Source: Streptomyces marincola | Lineage (GTDB): Bacteria; Actinomycetota; Actinomycetes; Streptomycetales; Streptomycetaceae | Length of the DNA: 64,000 nt | Direction: 5' to 3' | Assembly (NCBI RefSeq): GCF_020410765.1 | Contig: NZ_CP084541.1 | Location: forward strand, 1,855,001 to 1,919,000 | Shown here: one piece after another, positions 26,582 through 35,116 of the stretch | How the letters are laid out: the number at the start of each line of letters is the position of its first letter | Numbering within the stretch: position 1 is the stretch's first letter | Made by a program: the position numbers and the translations under genes | Notes under the pieces: model-generated | What the model saw: only the letters and a program-made list of their open reading frames with translations | Database searches by the model: none | Told to the model about the DNA's origin: nothing

Positions 26582-27778
26582 ATGTCTCATCACGACATTG
26601 GGGAGCGCCTGAAGCGCGCCCGGAAGCACAGCGGCCTCACGCAGCACGGTCTTGCCGAAGCCTCGGGTGTGTCCGTCAGCCTCATCAGAAAGCTGGAACA
26701 GGGCGAGCGGACCGACACCCGACTGGAGACCGCGCGCCGACTCGCATCCGCGCTTCACATCCCTACGACGAGGCTGATCAGCGGAGAGGCCGAAGACGCC
26801 GAACCGGCGCAGGGCGCGGAAGCCGACACATGGGCGCGCGTGCGCGACGCCCTCACAGGCCAAGGCGTCGGTGACGCGACAGAGGCACCCACTCTCGACG
26901 GCGTACGCGTCGGGCTGGACAACGCCATTTCTGCCTACGCCGATGGCAATCTCGACATGCTGAGCCACATTCTGCCTCCCTTGCTCCGCGACGCGCACGA
27001 CCTGGCCGCTGTCCACCCTCATGGCCGCTCCATGCGCGCCGAAATCATGCAGATCACCGGTCGGCTGATGGTCCAGACTCGGAACTACAGTCTGGCCGAG
27101 CAGGCTTTCACCGCGGTGGAGCGGGACGCGCCAACTGCCGTTCATGTCGCCGCACTGGCCAACCACCGTGTGTGGCTCCTCCTCCGGCGAGGCCGGCTGG
27201 CAGAGGCCGCCGCCTTGTCGATCCAGTGGGCAGACGACTTGGAACCGCGGCTGTCCCAGGCGACCGCCGGGGAGTTGAGCGCGTGGGGCTGGATGCTTCT
27301 GCGCGTAGCGGCGACGGCGTCGCGGGACAACCGGCCGGACGAGGCCGACATGGCGCTGCGGCTGGCGACAGCGGCGGCAGCCACCATGGGACGGACTCCG
27401 ACCTCGGCAGCGGTCAGACGCGCGGGATTCATCCGCCGTTTCTCCCGACTCACCGTGGCGATGCAGCAGGCCGAACAGGCAATGGTCGAAGAACGCCCGG
27501 CAGCCGTCCTGAGTATCGCAAAAATGATCGACGCGAAGCGGCTGTCACCGTCAACCGGCAACAGAAACCGCCATCTTCTCGATGTGGCACACGCCCAGGT
27601 ACTCACACGTCGCCACGCTGACGCTTTCGACACTCTGCTGACGCTGGAGCGGGAGGCACCGCAATGGTTGCCGCATCAGCGGTACGCCCGTGACGTGCTC
27701 GGACTGATCATCGATCGGCGACGCACACTGACTTCCGACATGCACCGGCTTGCCCACGTGTTCCGATTGCCGTTATGA
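26582..27778 (+). CDS. XRE-family regulator with TPR-like C-terminus
   Basis: 398 residues from ATG 26582. An N-terminal XRE HTH (IGERLKRARKHSGLTQHGLA, then SGVSVSLIRKLEQGER) is joined to ~310 residues of helical, TPR-like sequence, an architecture common in Streptomyces regulators that sense peptides or partners. The last sense codon is TTA (27773-27775), a rare leucine codon read by the bldA tRNA. GC is lower than in the rest of the window: the 60 bases from 26941 contain 37 G/C. This suggests an acquired segment. The next gene encodes a paralogous regulator on the same strand. Confidence 0.82.
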   Translation: MSHHDIGERLKRARKHSGLTQHGLAEASGVSVSLIRKLEQGERTDTRLETARRLASALHIPTTRLISGEAEDAEPAQGAEADTWARVRDALTGQGVGDATEAPTLDGVRVGLDNAISAYADGNLDMLSHILPPLLRDAHDLAAVHPHGRSMRAEIMQITGRLMVQTRNYSLAEQAFTAVERDAPTAVHVAALANHRVWLLLRRGRLAEAAALSIQWADDLEPRLSQATAGELSAWGWMLLRVAATASRDNRPDEADMALRLATAAAATMGRTPTSAAVRRAGFIRRFSRLTVAMQQAEQAMVEERPAAVLSIAKMIDAKRLSPSTGNRNRHLLDVAHAQVLTRRHADAFDTLLTLEREAPQWLPHQRYARDVLGLIIDRRRTLTSDMHRLAHVFRLPL

Positions 27779-27832
27779 ACGCCACGGGTCTCCAATACCC
27801 CGCCCGCGACGTCCGTTTACTGCCTGGGCGCT

Positions 27833-27854
27833 GAGCAACGGAGTACCGTTGCTC
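27833..27854. promoter_or_regulatory. Inverted repeat between the two XRE genes
   Basis: GAGCAACGG-AGTA-CCGTTGCTC has perfect 9-base arms, 55 bases after the first XRE stop and 32 bases before the second XRE start. With no U-tract and its position near the start, an operator is more likely than a terminator. Confidence 0.5.
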
Positions 27855-27885
27855 TTATCCACAGTGGACGGAAACGGAGTTCACC

Positions 27886-29109
27886 ATGCCGCGAAGCGGT
27901 GACGAGCGCGATGACGCCCGGATGGGAAAGCGCATCCAAGGCTTCCGCAAGGCGCGCGGATGGACCCAGCACGGCCTTGCCCAGCGAGCCCACATCTCCT
28001 ACAGCACGATTACCAAGATCGAGACGGGCGCCATGCCGGTGTCTCCCACCGTTCAGGCAGCGTGCGCTCGCGCTCTTCGCGTCCACATCACGGATATCAC
28101 CGGACAGCCGTACGTGGACAATCTGCGCGGCGATCAGTTGGACGAGTTGGTGCAGCCGGTACGGCTGGCGGTCGCCAACCCTTTCCACGTCACGGCCACC
28201 GGCATCCCGCCACGGCCGGTGCGCGAGATCCGTTCCGATATCGACCGGCTCGATGCCCTGCGTGTGCACGGCCGAGGCGCCGAGATCGGGCCGCACATTC
28301 CCGCGCTGATCGACGAGCTGCTGCATGCCGTCTCCATGCTGCCTCCGGGCCGGGATCAGGAGCTCGCCTATCGGTTGCTCGCGTCCAGCTACCGCCTGGC
28401 GTACATCTTCGCGCATCGGCTTGGCTACCCCGAGGTGGGCCTGATGGCGCTGGAGCGCCAGGATTTCGCTGCCGCGCGGTCGGGCGACCCGTACCTGAAG
28501 GGTGTCATCACGCATTGCCGGTCCAACTTCTTCCTGTACCACGGTGCGTTCGACATCGGGTTGGCGGGCATCGACGCGATGACACGCGAGGTGGATACAG
28601 CGGCGGGCGCCGCCGATCCGCACGCGATGTCCATGTTGGGGTCCCTCCATCTCAAGGCCGCCGTTCTGCATTCGCGTCGCCGCGTGCCCGGTGCCGCCCA
28701 GACGGCGGAGGACCACGTACGGGAGGCCGCGGTTCTCGCCGCCCGCCTACCGGCTGACTTCGACCCCTACGGGCTGGTCTTCGACACAACCAACGTCAGG
28801 CTGCACCGCGTGTCCGTGCGCCTGGATCTCGGAAAGGTGGGCGAGGCCATCGAGGACGGCGAGAAGGTGGTCTTTCCCGAGGGCTGGGCCCGGCACCGCG
28901 TGGCACACCACCACATGGATCTGGCCCGGGGCTACGAGCGTGTGCGACGCCCGGACAAAGCTCTGCGGTCACTGGTGAGCGCTCGGCAGGCGGAACCTGT
29001 ACAGACCCGGTACCACCCGACCACTCACGAAACCGTGCTGGCGCTTCTCAGCGGGCGTGGCAAGCCGTCGGAGGAGCTGCGCCGATACGCGCGTTGGGTC
29101 GGCGTATAG
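27886..29109 (+). CDS. Second XRE-family regulator with TPR-like C-terminus
   Basis: 407 residues from ATG 27886. The HTH spans ~13-65 (MGKRIQGFRKARGWTQHGLA, then ISYSTITKIETGAMPVS). The remaining ~330 residues are helical repeats (LAYRLLASSYRLAYIFAHRL, ALRSLVSARQAEPVQTRYHP). It is related in layout, but not closely in sequence, to the preceding regulator. It is followed by four very small coupled genes, beginning 104 bases downstream, so it may control them. GC is again lower than the window average. Confidence 0.82.
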   Translation: MPRSGDERDDARMGKRIQGFRKARGWTQHGLAQRAHISYSTITKIETGAMPVSPTVQAACARALRVHITDITGQPYVDNLRGDQLDELVQPVRLAVANPFHVTATGIPPRPVREIRSDIDRLDALRVHGRGAEIGPHIPALIDELLHAVSMLPPGRDQELAYRLLASSYRLAYIFAHRLGYPEVGLMALERQDFAAARSGDPYLKGVITHCRSNFFLYHGAFDIGLAGIDAMTREVDTAAGAADPHAMSMLGSLHLKAAVLHSRRRVPGAAQTAEDHVREAAVLAARLPADFDPYGLVFDTTNVRLHRVSVRLDLGKVGEAIEDGEKVVFPEGWARHRVAHHHMDLARGYERVRRPDKALRSLVSARQAEPVQTRYHPTTHETVLALLSGRGKPSEELRRYARWVGV

Positions 29110-29212
29110 CCGCCACGGAGGGCCGAGACCTTCATCGTTGATTGAAAGTCGAGGCCCGCCCGCGAGGGCATGGTGGTGACGTTCAGTGCTCACGTCGCCA
29201 CAGGAGTCGATC

Positions 29213-29368
29213 GTGCCGAGCAACCCTCGTCATACCCCTGGCCAGCGGCATCGCCGCGCCATCATCGCGGATGCCGCAGCGGGCATGGGCCCGGACTGGT
29301 ACGGGCCGCCGCCGGACCGGCGTGTCAGCAACCGGCCGTCGCGCCTGCCCGGGAAGGGGGCGCGGTGA
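29213..29368 (+). CDS. Small basic protein of unknown function
   Basis: 51 residues from GTG 29213, with AGGAG seven bases upstream. It is Arg/Pro-rich (PSNPRHTPGQRHRRAIIADA, GMGPDWYGPPPDRR) with no recognised domain. Its TGA overlaps the next gene's ATG (TGATG at 29366-29370), which is the main evidence that it is real. First member of a four-gene coupled string. Confidence 0.55.
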   Translation: MPSNPRHTPGQRHRRAIIADAAAGMGPDWYGPPPDRRVSNRPSRLPGKGAR

Positions 29369-29778
29369 TGGCTGGAGGGTCGCCGGAGTGGGTGCCTGTT
29401 GAGGGTGTGACGGATGTGGTGTGTGGGCGGTGGTGGGAGGGGGTGCGGTTGCCGACGTTCGTCGGGCTGCGGGTGCTGTCCCGGTTGCGGGAGCGGTCGG
29501 GGCCGGTGATCGAGGACCGGGTGGCCGAGTCGATGACCTGGCTGGTGCGGGTCGGGGCGGCCGAGGGGTGGGAGCGGCTGGCGCCGGGGACGCATGTGTT
29601 GCGCGCGGGGTGGGAGATCGCGGTCCCGCCGGTCGGTTGTGTGGGTGGGCCGTGGGAGGGTGGTGCGTCGTTGCGGTGGCTCTCGCGCCCGACGGCGACC
29701 TGCCTGACGCACCCGCCGGACCTGCTCGACGCCCTGCGCCACGTCCTGCCCGGCGGAACGGGGGCCGCCCGTGCGTAA
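29368..29778 (+). CDS. Small hypothetical protein, 136 residues
   Basis: Starts at ATG 29368, overlapping the previous stop. Trp- and Gly-rich (GSPEWVPVEGVTDVVCGRWW, LRAGWEIAVPPVGCVGGPWE), with a short helical stretch in the middle (RVAESMTWLVRVGA). No catalytic motif or membrane segment is seen. Similar proteins occur beside XRE regulators in actinobacteria, but I cannot assign a function. It overlaps the next gene by 8 bases. Confidence 0.6.
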   Translation: MAGGSPEWVPVEGVTDVVCGRWWEGVRLPTFVGLRVLSRLRERSGPVIEDRVAESMTWLVRVGAAEGWERLAPGTHVLRAGWEIAVPPVGCVGGPWEGGASLRWLSRPTATCLTHPPDLLDALRHVLPGGTGAARA

Positions 29779-30049
29779 GCAACTGCCGCCAGTGGTCGGT
29801 TCGTTGATCGCCTGCCCGCACTGCCCGCACATGTATGTGGAGGGCGAGCACCACCGATGCCCGCCCGGGAGCGGCCCGCAGCCGCTGGCCGGGGTGGACG
29901 TGCAACGCGATCTCTCACCCCGGCAACGCGAGGGCCGCGCCTGCGTCCTGTGCCGCGCCGGACTGCGCCGCCGTCCCGCCCGCCTGCTGGCCACCGTGCG
30001 CGGATACCGGCTCATGGCCTGCGCCCCGGCATGCGAGGACCACTCATGA
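29771..30049 (+). CDS. Small Cys-rich zinc-ribbon-like protein
   Basis: 92 residues from GTG 29771. Cysteines come in pairs: CPHC followed by HHRC, then CVLC and a final CAPAC, interspersed with many Arg. Such spacing suggests a zinc ribbon or small zinc-binding DNA/RNA adaptor. It overlaps both neighbours, so translation is coupled. No homologue with a known role comes to mind. Confidence 0.6.
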   Translation: MRKQLPPVVGSLIACPHCPHMYVEGEHHRCPPGSGPQPLAGVDVQRDLSPRQREGRACVLCRAGLRRRPARLLATVRGYRLMACAPACEDHS

Positions 30050-30270
30050 AGGGCGTGCTGATCTCCGTGGAGGTCGACGCGACCACGGTGGCCGTCGGAG
30101 ACCAGATCATGATCGGCGGGCAGTGCCACACCGTTCAGGACATGATCGCCACCGGCCCCGGCCGCAAACGCCTCCTCTTCACCACCGGCGAGACGTTCAC
30201 CATGCAACGCACCACCATCCTCTGGGCCGCCCGCCGCACCGACCCACGCCTACGCAACAGACTGCGTTGA
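30046..30270 (+). CDS. Small beta-rich hypothetical protein
   Basis: 74 residues from ATG 30046, overlapping the previous stop by 4 bases (ATGA). The sequence alternates hydrophobic strands (VLISVEVDATTVAVGDQIMI, TVQDMIATG, LLFTTGETFTM) and ends with a basic WAARRTDPRLRNRLR tail. It resembles a small beta-barrel (SH3- or OB-like) that could bind nucleic acid, but this rests on pattern alone. Last gene before the CRISPR array, 80 bases downstream. Confidence 0.6.
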   Translation: MKGVLISVEVDATTVAVGDQIMIGGQCHTVQDMIATGPGRKRLLFTTGETFTMQRTTILWAARRTDPRLRNRLR

Positions 30271-30350
30271 CCCGCCCGTTCAACAACTCCGGACAGACAC
30301 CCTCCGCCTCCGGCACGCCCCGACCGAACACCCCTTCCCCCGATCACTCA

Positions 30351-30990
30351 TGACCCATCCCCGCGTGGGCGGGGAGCAGGCCCTGCGCGACGCGACGTGC
30401 GCGCAGGTCGAGGGGTCACCCCCGCGTGGGCGGGGAGCAGCAGTTGATGTCCCAGCGGTTGACGATCGTCGGGGGGTCACCCCCGCGTGGGCGGGGAGCA
30501 GATCAGCGCGGTCTCGATCGCCGCCCGCAACAAGGGGTCACCCCCGCGTGGGCGGGGAGCAGACTCCGCCGACCTCCAGCGGCGCCGCGGACGGGGGGTC
30601 ACCCCCGCGTGGGCGGGGAGCAGCCGTTCCGCAGGAACTCGCGCCATGTGGGGGTGGGGTCACCCCCGCGTGGGCGGGGAGCAGTGCTGCGTGCCCGTCA
30701 TGCTGGTGGTGGCGTCGGGGGTCACCCCCGCGTGGGCGGGGAGCAGCGGTGCCGCTCACTCCCCAGGCTGCTGATGCCGGGGTCACCCCCGCGTGGGCGG
30801 GGAGCAGTCCTGGGGTGTTCGCTGGCGTGTTCCGAAGGTGGGGTCACCCCCGCGTGGGCGGGGAGCAGTGGCCGCACTGCGCACGAAAGACGCCGTCCGC
30901 GGGGTCACCCCCGCGTGGGCGGGGAGCAGAGCCTCGAATTGGGGCGCCTTTTCGGCCGGATGGGGTCACCCCCGCGTGGGCGGGGAGCAG
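30351..30990 (-). CRISPR. Type I-E CRISPR array, 11 repeats, no cas genes in window
   Basis: Ten intact 29-base repeats and one decayed repeat, with invariant cores at 30361, 30422, 30483, 30544, 30605, 30666, 30728, 30789, 30850, 30911 and 30972. The plus-strand repeat runs GGGGTCACCCCC then GCGTGGGCGGGGAGCAG. Ten unrelated spacers: nine of 32 bases, one of 33 (30685-30717). On the minus strand the repeat has stem CCCCGC/GCGGGG around CCAC, the I-E layout. The leftmost repeat (30351-30379) is mutated in its first ten bases, marking the trailer end. So transcription should run from right to left, with the leader beyond 30990. Long frames inside the array are repeat artefacts. Confidence 0.95.
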
Positions 30991-31150
30991 AGAGCGTGAG
31001 CTGCGGTTTTCTGCCGGAGGCAGGTCGTTTTTACTTACTTCCTCGAAGTCGGACGCCAAGCAGCAAAGTACCCTCACCGACTCTCTCCGCGCTTCCTCCG
31101 TCGTCGATCAGCGCACATCCAGCATTTCGACGGAGCGCCCTCGGGCCTAG
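30991..31150 (-). promoter_or_regulatory. Probable CRISPR leader
   Basis: Directly adjoins the intact-repeat end. It is the most A/T-rich stretch in this part of the window (for example TCGTTTTTACTTACTTCC at 31026-31043). Read on the minus strand it gives GTAAGTAAAAACGACC and AGAAAACCGCAG just before the first repeat, typical of I-E leaders. It should hold the array promoter and the integration signals for new spacers. The remaining bases to 31236 hold no gene. Confidence 0.6.
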
Positions 31151-31236
31151 GTTTCCGGGAGGTGGGGTGTGGCCGGTCCTGGTCGGTGGGGCGGGGGCGG
31201 GGGCAACCGGCGGGCGGTGTCGGTCGTCCACCGGGC

Positions 31237-33108
31237 ATGACCGACGAGCCTTCCGCCGCTTCCGGCGGCCCGCTGGTGCCGTGGCCGCACTGCGGCCACG
31301 GCGCCACCGCCGATGACCGGGTCGGCTGCCGAGGCGTCCGTATCGCCGGGCGCGCCGCGTGCCTGGTGCACGTGGACGAGGCCGAACGCGCGGCGTATCT
31401 GGGCGGGTTGGCGCCCGGCGCCGATGTGGACCATCGCGGCACCTCGTTCGATTCCCGCCTGCTCGACCGTCTCCTCGCCGCGCTGCGCGATCCCGCCACC
31501 GGTCGGTCGCGCCTCGGCGCCGCGCAGTTCCAGGAGGCGTCCTTCGCGGGCGACGTTCAGTTCGCGCGGGCCGTGTTCAGCGGTGAGGCGCGGTTCTACG
31601 GGGCGTCCTTCGGCGGCGACGCCCAGTTCGAGCGGGCGGCGTTCTCCGGTGCCGCCGGGTTCGATCGGGTGGCGTTCGTCGGCAGGGCCGGGTTCGATCA
31701 GGCCACGTTCACCGGAGACGCCGGGTTCCACGGAACGACGTTCGCCGGTGCGGCCGGTTTCGAGCGGGCGACGTTCACGGGTGAGGCCGGGTTCCACGGG
31801 GCGGCGTTCTCGGGGGAGGCCAGGTTCGACCAGGCCGTCTTCGGCAGCGACGCCGGGTTCTACGGTGCCGCGTTCCGTGGTGAGGCAGGGTTCCACCGAG
31901 CGGAGTTCGCGGGCGACGCCCAGTTCGAGCGGGTGGAGTTCGCGGGCGACGCCGGGTTCCGGTGGGCGCGGTTCGAGGCGGCGCCCCGGCTCGGGCCCCT
32001 GACGTGCGCGGGCACGGTGGAGCTGAGCGGGGCGGTGTTCGGCGCACCGGTGACGGTGGAGGTGGCGGCGGGCGCGCTGGCGTTGCGGCGGACGCGGTTC
32101 GCCTCGACGGCGGCCCTGCGCGCGCGGTACGCCCGCGTGGACCTGTCCGGCGCGGTGCTGGAGTACCCGGTCAGCCTGGCGGCCGAGCCGCAGCCGTTCA
32201 CGGACGACTCGGGCGGCGAGGTGGCGGACCGGACGCGCGGGGACGCGGACGCGGGAGTGCGGGTCCTGTCGCTCAACGGCGTCGACACCTCCCATCTCAG
32301 CCTGACGGACGTGGACATGGCCGAGTGCCGTCTCGCGGGCGCGGTGAACCTGGACCAGCTCAGCCTCAGCGGCCGGGTCACGTTCGCCCGCCCGCCGGTC
32401 GGCTGGCACCGTCGCGGCGTGCTGCCCGCGCGCTGGTCGCACCGCAAAGTCCTGGTCGAGGAGCACCACTTCCGCGCCGCCGGACATCGCGGCCCCGCAG
32501 CGCGCGGCTGGCGGCCCGATCCGGACCGGCAGGACGCGTCGCCCGCGCCCGACCTGCGCGCCGTGGTGGTGGCCGGGCTGTACCGGCAGTTGCGCAAGGC
32601 CCTGGAGGACGGCAAGAACGAGCCGGGGGCCGCCGACTTCTACTACGGCGAGATGGAGATGCGCCGCCGGGACCGCGGCACCCCGTTCCCCGAACGCCTG
32701 CTGCTGCGCCTGTACTGGGCCACCTCGGGCTACGGTCTGCGGGCCTCCCGCGCCCTCGCGTGGCTCGGTGCCGCCATGACGGCCACCGTGCTGGCCCTGA
32801 TGCTGTGGGGGCTGCCGGCCGACGAGCCGAAGCCGTCCGTCACCGGTCGGCAGGTCGAGGCAGGCCAGGAACTCGCGCTGGTCACGGACACCCCGCCGCC
32901 GGTCAACCCCGGTGGTCCGCCGGGCGACCGCTTGACCGCCGAGCGGTTCGAGAAGGCGCTGCGGGTCGTGATCAACAGCGGCGTGTTCCGCTCCTCGGGG
33001 CAGCACCTCACCACGGCGGGCACCTACACCGAGATGGCCGCCCGGTTCTCCGCGCCGCTGCTGCTCGCCCTGGCCGTTCTCGCGGTCCGCGCCCGCGTCA
33101 AACGCTGA
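31237..33108 (+). CDS. Pentapeptide-repeat protein with C-terminal membrane segments
   Basis: 623 residues from ATG 31237. After a ~90-residue N-terminal part with cysteines (HCGHG, VGCRG, AACLVH), residues ~95-260 are tandem pentapeptides with Phe in the centre (AxFxG/AxFxx, such as ASFAGDVQFARAVFSGEARF). These form a right-handed quadrilateral beta-helix. The C-terminal ~170 residues contain helix LYRQLRKALEDGKNEPGAAD, a membrane segment near ALAWLGAAMTATVLALMLWG, a loop, and a final segment LLLALAVLAVRARVKR. The family includes DNA-mimic gyrase inhibitors and membrane proteins of unknown role; the membrane anchors favour the latter. It begins right after the CRISPR leader but is probably unrelated to it. 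Confidence 0.82.
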   Translation: MTDEPSAASGGPLVPWPHCGHGATADDRVGCRGVRIAGRAACLVHVDEAERAAYLGGLAPGADVDHRGTSFDSRLLDRLLAALRDPATGRSRLGAAQFQEASFAGDVQFARAVFSGEARFYGASFGGDAQFERAAFSGAAGFDRVAFVGRAGFDQATFTGDAGFHGTTFAGAAGFERATFTGEAGFHGAAFSGEARFDQAVFGSDAGFYGAAFRGEAGFHRAEFAGDAQFERVEFAGDAGFRWARFEAAPRLGPLTCAGTVELSGAVFGAPVTVEVAAGALALRRTRFASTAALRARYARVDLSGAVLEYPVSLAAEPQPFTDDSGGEVADRTRGDADAGVRVLSLNGVDTSHLSLTDVDMAECRLAGAVNLDQLSLSGRVTFARPPVGWHRRGVLPARWSHRKVLVEEHHFRAAGHRGPAARGWRPDPDRQDASPAPDLRAVVVAGLYRQLRKALEDGKNEPGAADFYYGEMEMRRRDRGTPFPERLLLRLYWATSGYGLRASRALAWLGAAMTATVLALMLWGLPADEPKPSVTGRQVEAGQELALVTDTPPPVNPGGPPGDRLTAERFEKALRVVINSGVFRSSGQHLTTAGTYTEMAARFSAPLLLALAVLAVRARVKR

Positions 33109-33192
33109 CCGGCGCCCTGGGGTTGTCCCCACCCCGGAGCCTCGGGCCGCCCGGATGTCCCGCGCGGCCCGCGGTCCCTAGCGTTTCGCGGT

Positions 33193-34440
33193 ATGAGAAC
33201 GACGACGGGTGCACGATGGGGCCGCTCGGCCGGAACGCGGACGCTGCTCGGCCTGGCCGGGGTCGGCGCGATCACGGTCGGCACGCTGCTGGGCACGAAC
33301 GCGGGTGCCCAGGGCGCCGCGGACGCCGGGCGGGGTCCCGGCGGCCCGTTGCAGCGGCACGCCGACGCCGTGCGCGAGTCGGGGGCCACCGGCCTGGTGG
33401 CCCGCGCCCGCGCGGCCGACGGGCGCGACACGGCGGTCAGGGCGGGCGTCGCGGACCTGGCGGAGGACGGCGCGGTGCCCTGGGACGCGTACTACCGGAT
33501 CGGCAGCGACACCAAGACGTTCGTGGCCGTGGTGGTCCTCCAACTGGTCGCCGAGGGAACGCTCGACCTGGACGACACGGTCGGCCGGTGGCTGCCCGGG
33601 GTGGTCGCAGGAAACGGCAACGACGGCGACCGGATCACCGTCAGGAACCTGTTGCAGCACACCAGCGGGCTGGCGAACTACACCGACATCCTCTTCGGAG
33701 ACCCGGCCCAGTTGACGCCCGAGAACTACCGTGCACAACGCTTCACGGCCCGTACGCCGGAGGAGAAGGTCGCGCTGGCCATGACGCGCGCCCCCGGCTG
33801 GCTGCCCGACGCGGACGACCCGGCGTCCGAGACCCGGTGGGCCTACTCCAACACCAACTACGTCCTGGCCGGAATGATCATCGAACGGGCGACGGGCCAC
33901 ACCTGGGAACGTGAGGTGCACGAGCGCGTCATCGAACCGCTCGGGCTGCGCCGCACCATGACCATGGGCACCTCGGCCTACGTGCCGCATCCCACGGCCA
34001 CCGCCTACCTCCAGTTTCCCGGCACGCGGGAACTGACCGACACCACGCTGTCCGTCGACGGCGGCGCGGACGGCGGCATCATCAGCACCACCGACGACAT
34101 GAACACCTTCCTGCGGGCGCTGATGGACGGCCGGCTGCTGCCTCCGGAACAGCTCGCGCAGATGCGCACCACGGTGCCGGAGAGCCAGGAGCCCGGCGAG
34201 GACGCGCGGTACGGGCTCGGCATCGCCTGGCGCCCGGCCGAGGGCTGCCCCGACGGCGTGTGGCACCACGGGGGCACCTCGTTCGGCACGGTCTCGGAGA
34301 CGGCGGTGACCGAGGACGGCGAAGTCTCGGCCGCGGCGGCCGTGTTCACCACCCGCTTCGGTGACGAGGAGCGCTTCATGCGGCAGCAGGAGGCCACGAT
34401 CGCCCTGGTCGACCGCGCGGTCTGCGGAACGCGCCGGTGA
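33193..34440 (+). CDS. Secreted serine hydrolase, class C beta-lactamase/DD-peptidase fold
   Basis: 415 residues from ATG 33193. The signal peptide has a basic start and hydrophobic core LAGVGAITVGTLLG, with processing near GAQGAAD. Active-site motif 1 is SDTK (Ser 105, Lys 108), motif 2 is YSNTNY (~217), and motif 3 is HHGGTSFG near the C-terminus, in the HxG form of D-Ala-D-Ala carboxypeptidase-type esterases rather than true beta-lactamases. It should act outside the cell on peptidoglycan stem peptides or on an ester or amide. Monocistronic. Confidence 0.88.
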   Translation: MRTTTGARWGRSAGTRTLLGLAGVGAITVGTLLGTNAGAQGAADAGRGPGGPLQRHADAVRESGATGLVARARAADGRDTAVRAGVADLAEDGAVPWDAYYRIGSDTKTFVAVVVLQLVAEGTLDLDDTVGRWLPGVVAGNGNDGDRITVRNLLQHTSGLANYTDILFGDPAQLTPENYRAQRFTARTPEEKVALAMTRAPGWLPDADDPASETRWAYSNTNYVLAGMIIERATGHTWEREVHERVIEPLGLRRTMTMGTSAYVPHPTATAYLQFPGTRELTDTTLSVDGGADGGIISTTDDMNTFLRALMDGRLLPPEQLAQMRTTVPESQEPGEDARYGLGIAWRPAEGCPDGVWHHGGTSFGTVSETAVTEDGEVSAAAAVFTTRFGDEERFMRQQEATIALVDRAVCGTRR

Positions 34441-35116
34441 GGGGCGCGCCGCTGAAGGGGCGTGCCGGGCACCGCGCGATGCAACTCGCCCGGTGCGGAC
34501 GGCAGTCGGCGCGGGGCGCCGACAGGGGTGAAGCTCCTGGGGGACGCGTTGTCGACCCAGATCAACCCGTCCGCCCGGAGCTTCGGGTGACTGTCTACCC
34601 AGCGGAGAGGAATCTGTCCAGCCCTTTGCCCGTCGTGCGGCCGGTTACCGGTCCCGGGCCAATGTCAGTGCCGTGTGCCACGCTCTGGATCATGAGCGGA
34701 GAACCTGAGGGGACCGCGTTCGCGGCGTGTGGGAACGGGATTTCGGCGATCGAGGCCGTCCGGGACAGGGCGTGGCCGGCGGCGGCGGCCGGCGGACGCG
34801 GGATACCGCGGCCGGGGTCCGGCGGCGGGTGGGGCGTTCCGTTGGCCGGTGACGGCTCGGACGACCAGTGGGGCACCAAGGCGGCGGGCCTCGCGGCGGC
34901 CTTCGCGCCGGACCGGTGGGGCGCCGGTCGGTACCGCGCGGGCGGCGGCCGGTGGTGACGGGCGGCAGGTGAGCCGGTGCGGGCCCGGAGTCGTCGCACG
35001 GTCCTCCGGGCCCTCCCCCCGTGCGACGACGACGATGCCCGCCGCGTCCTTCGCTAACCTTGCGGAAACCTCGACGCGCCAGGTCAGCCGGGGTCGTCGG
35101 GCAAGGGGGGACGAGC
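34441..35116. other. Long intergenic region before the SARP gene
   Basis: 676 bases without a secure gene. A frame from ATG 34692 to 34958 (88 residues, Gly/Trp-rich) has fair GC3 but no domain or ribosome site, and I do not call it. The last 150 bases should hold the SARP promoter; AGGGGGG at about 35104-35110 is its ribosome site. No inverted repeat stands out. Confidence 0.5.

Noticed and set aside
30350..31316. Protein frames with repeated PPRGRGA/VTPAWAGS motifs
   Set aside because: These are the CRISPR repeats translated; the period of 61 bases makes the motif cycle through the frames.
34692..34958. 88-residue frame with fair GC3
   Set aside because: No ribosome site, no domain and Gly/Trp-rich composition; it may be chance in a long intergenic region.
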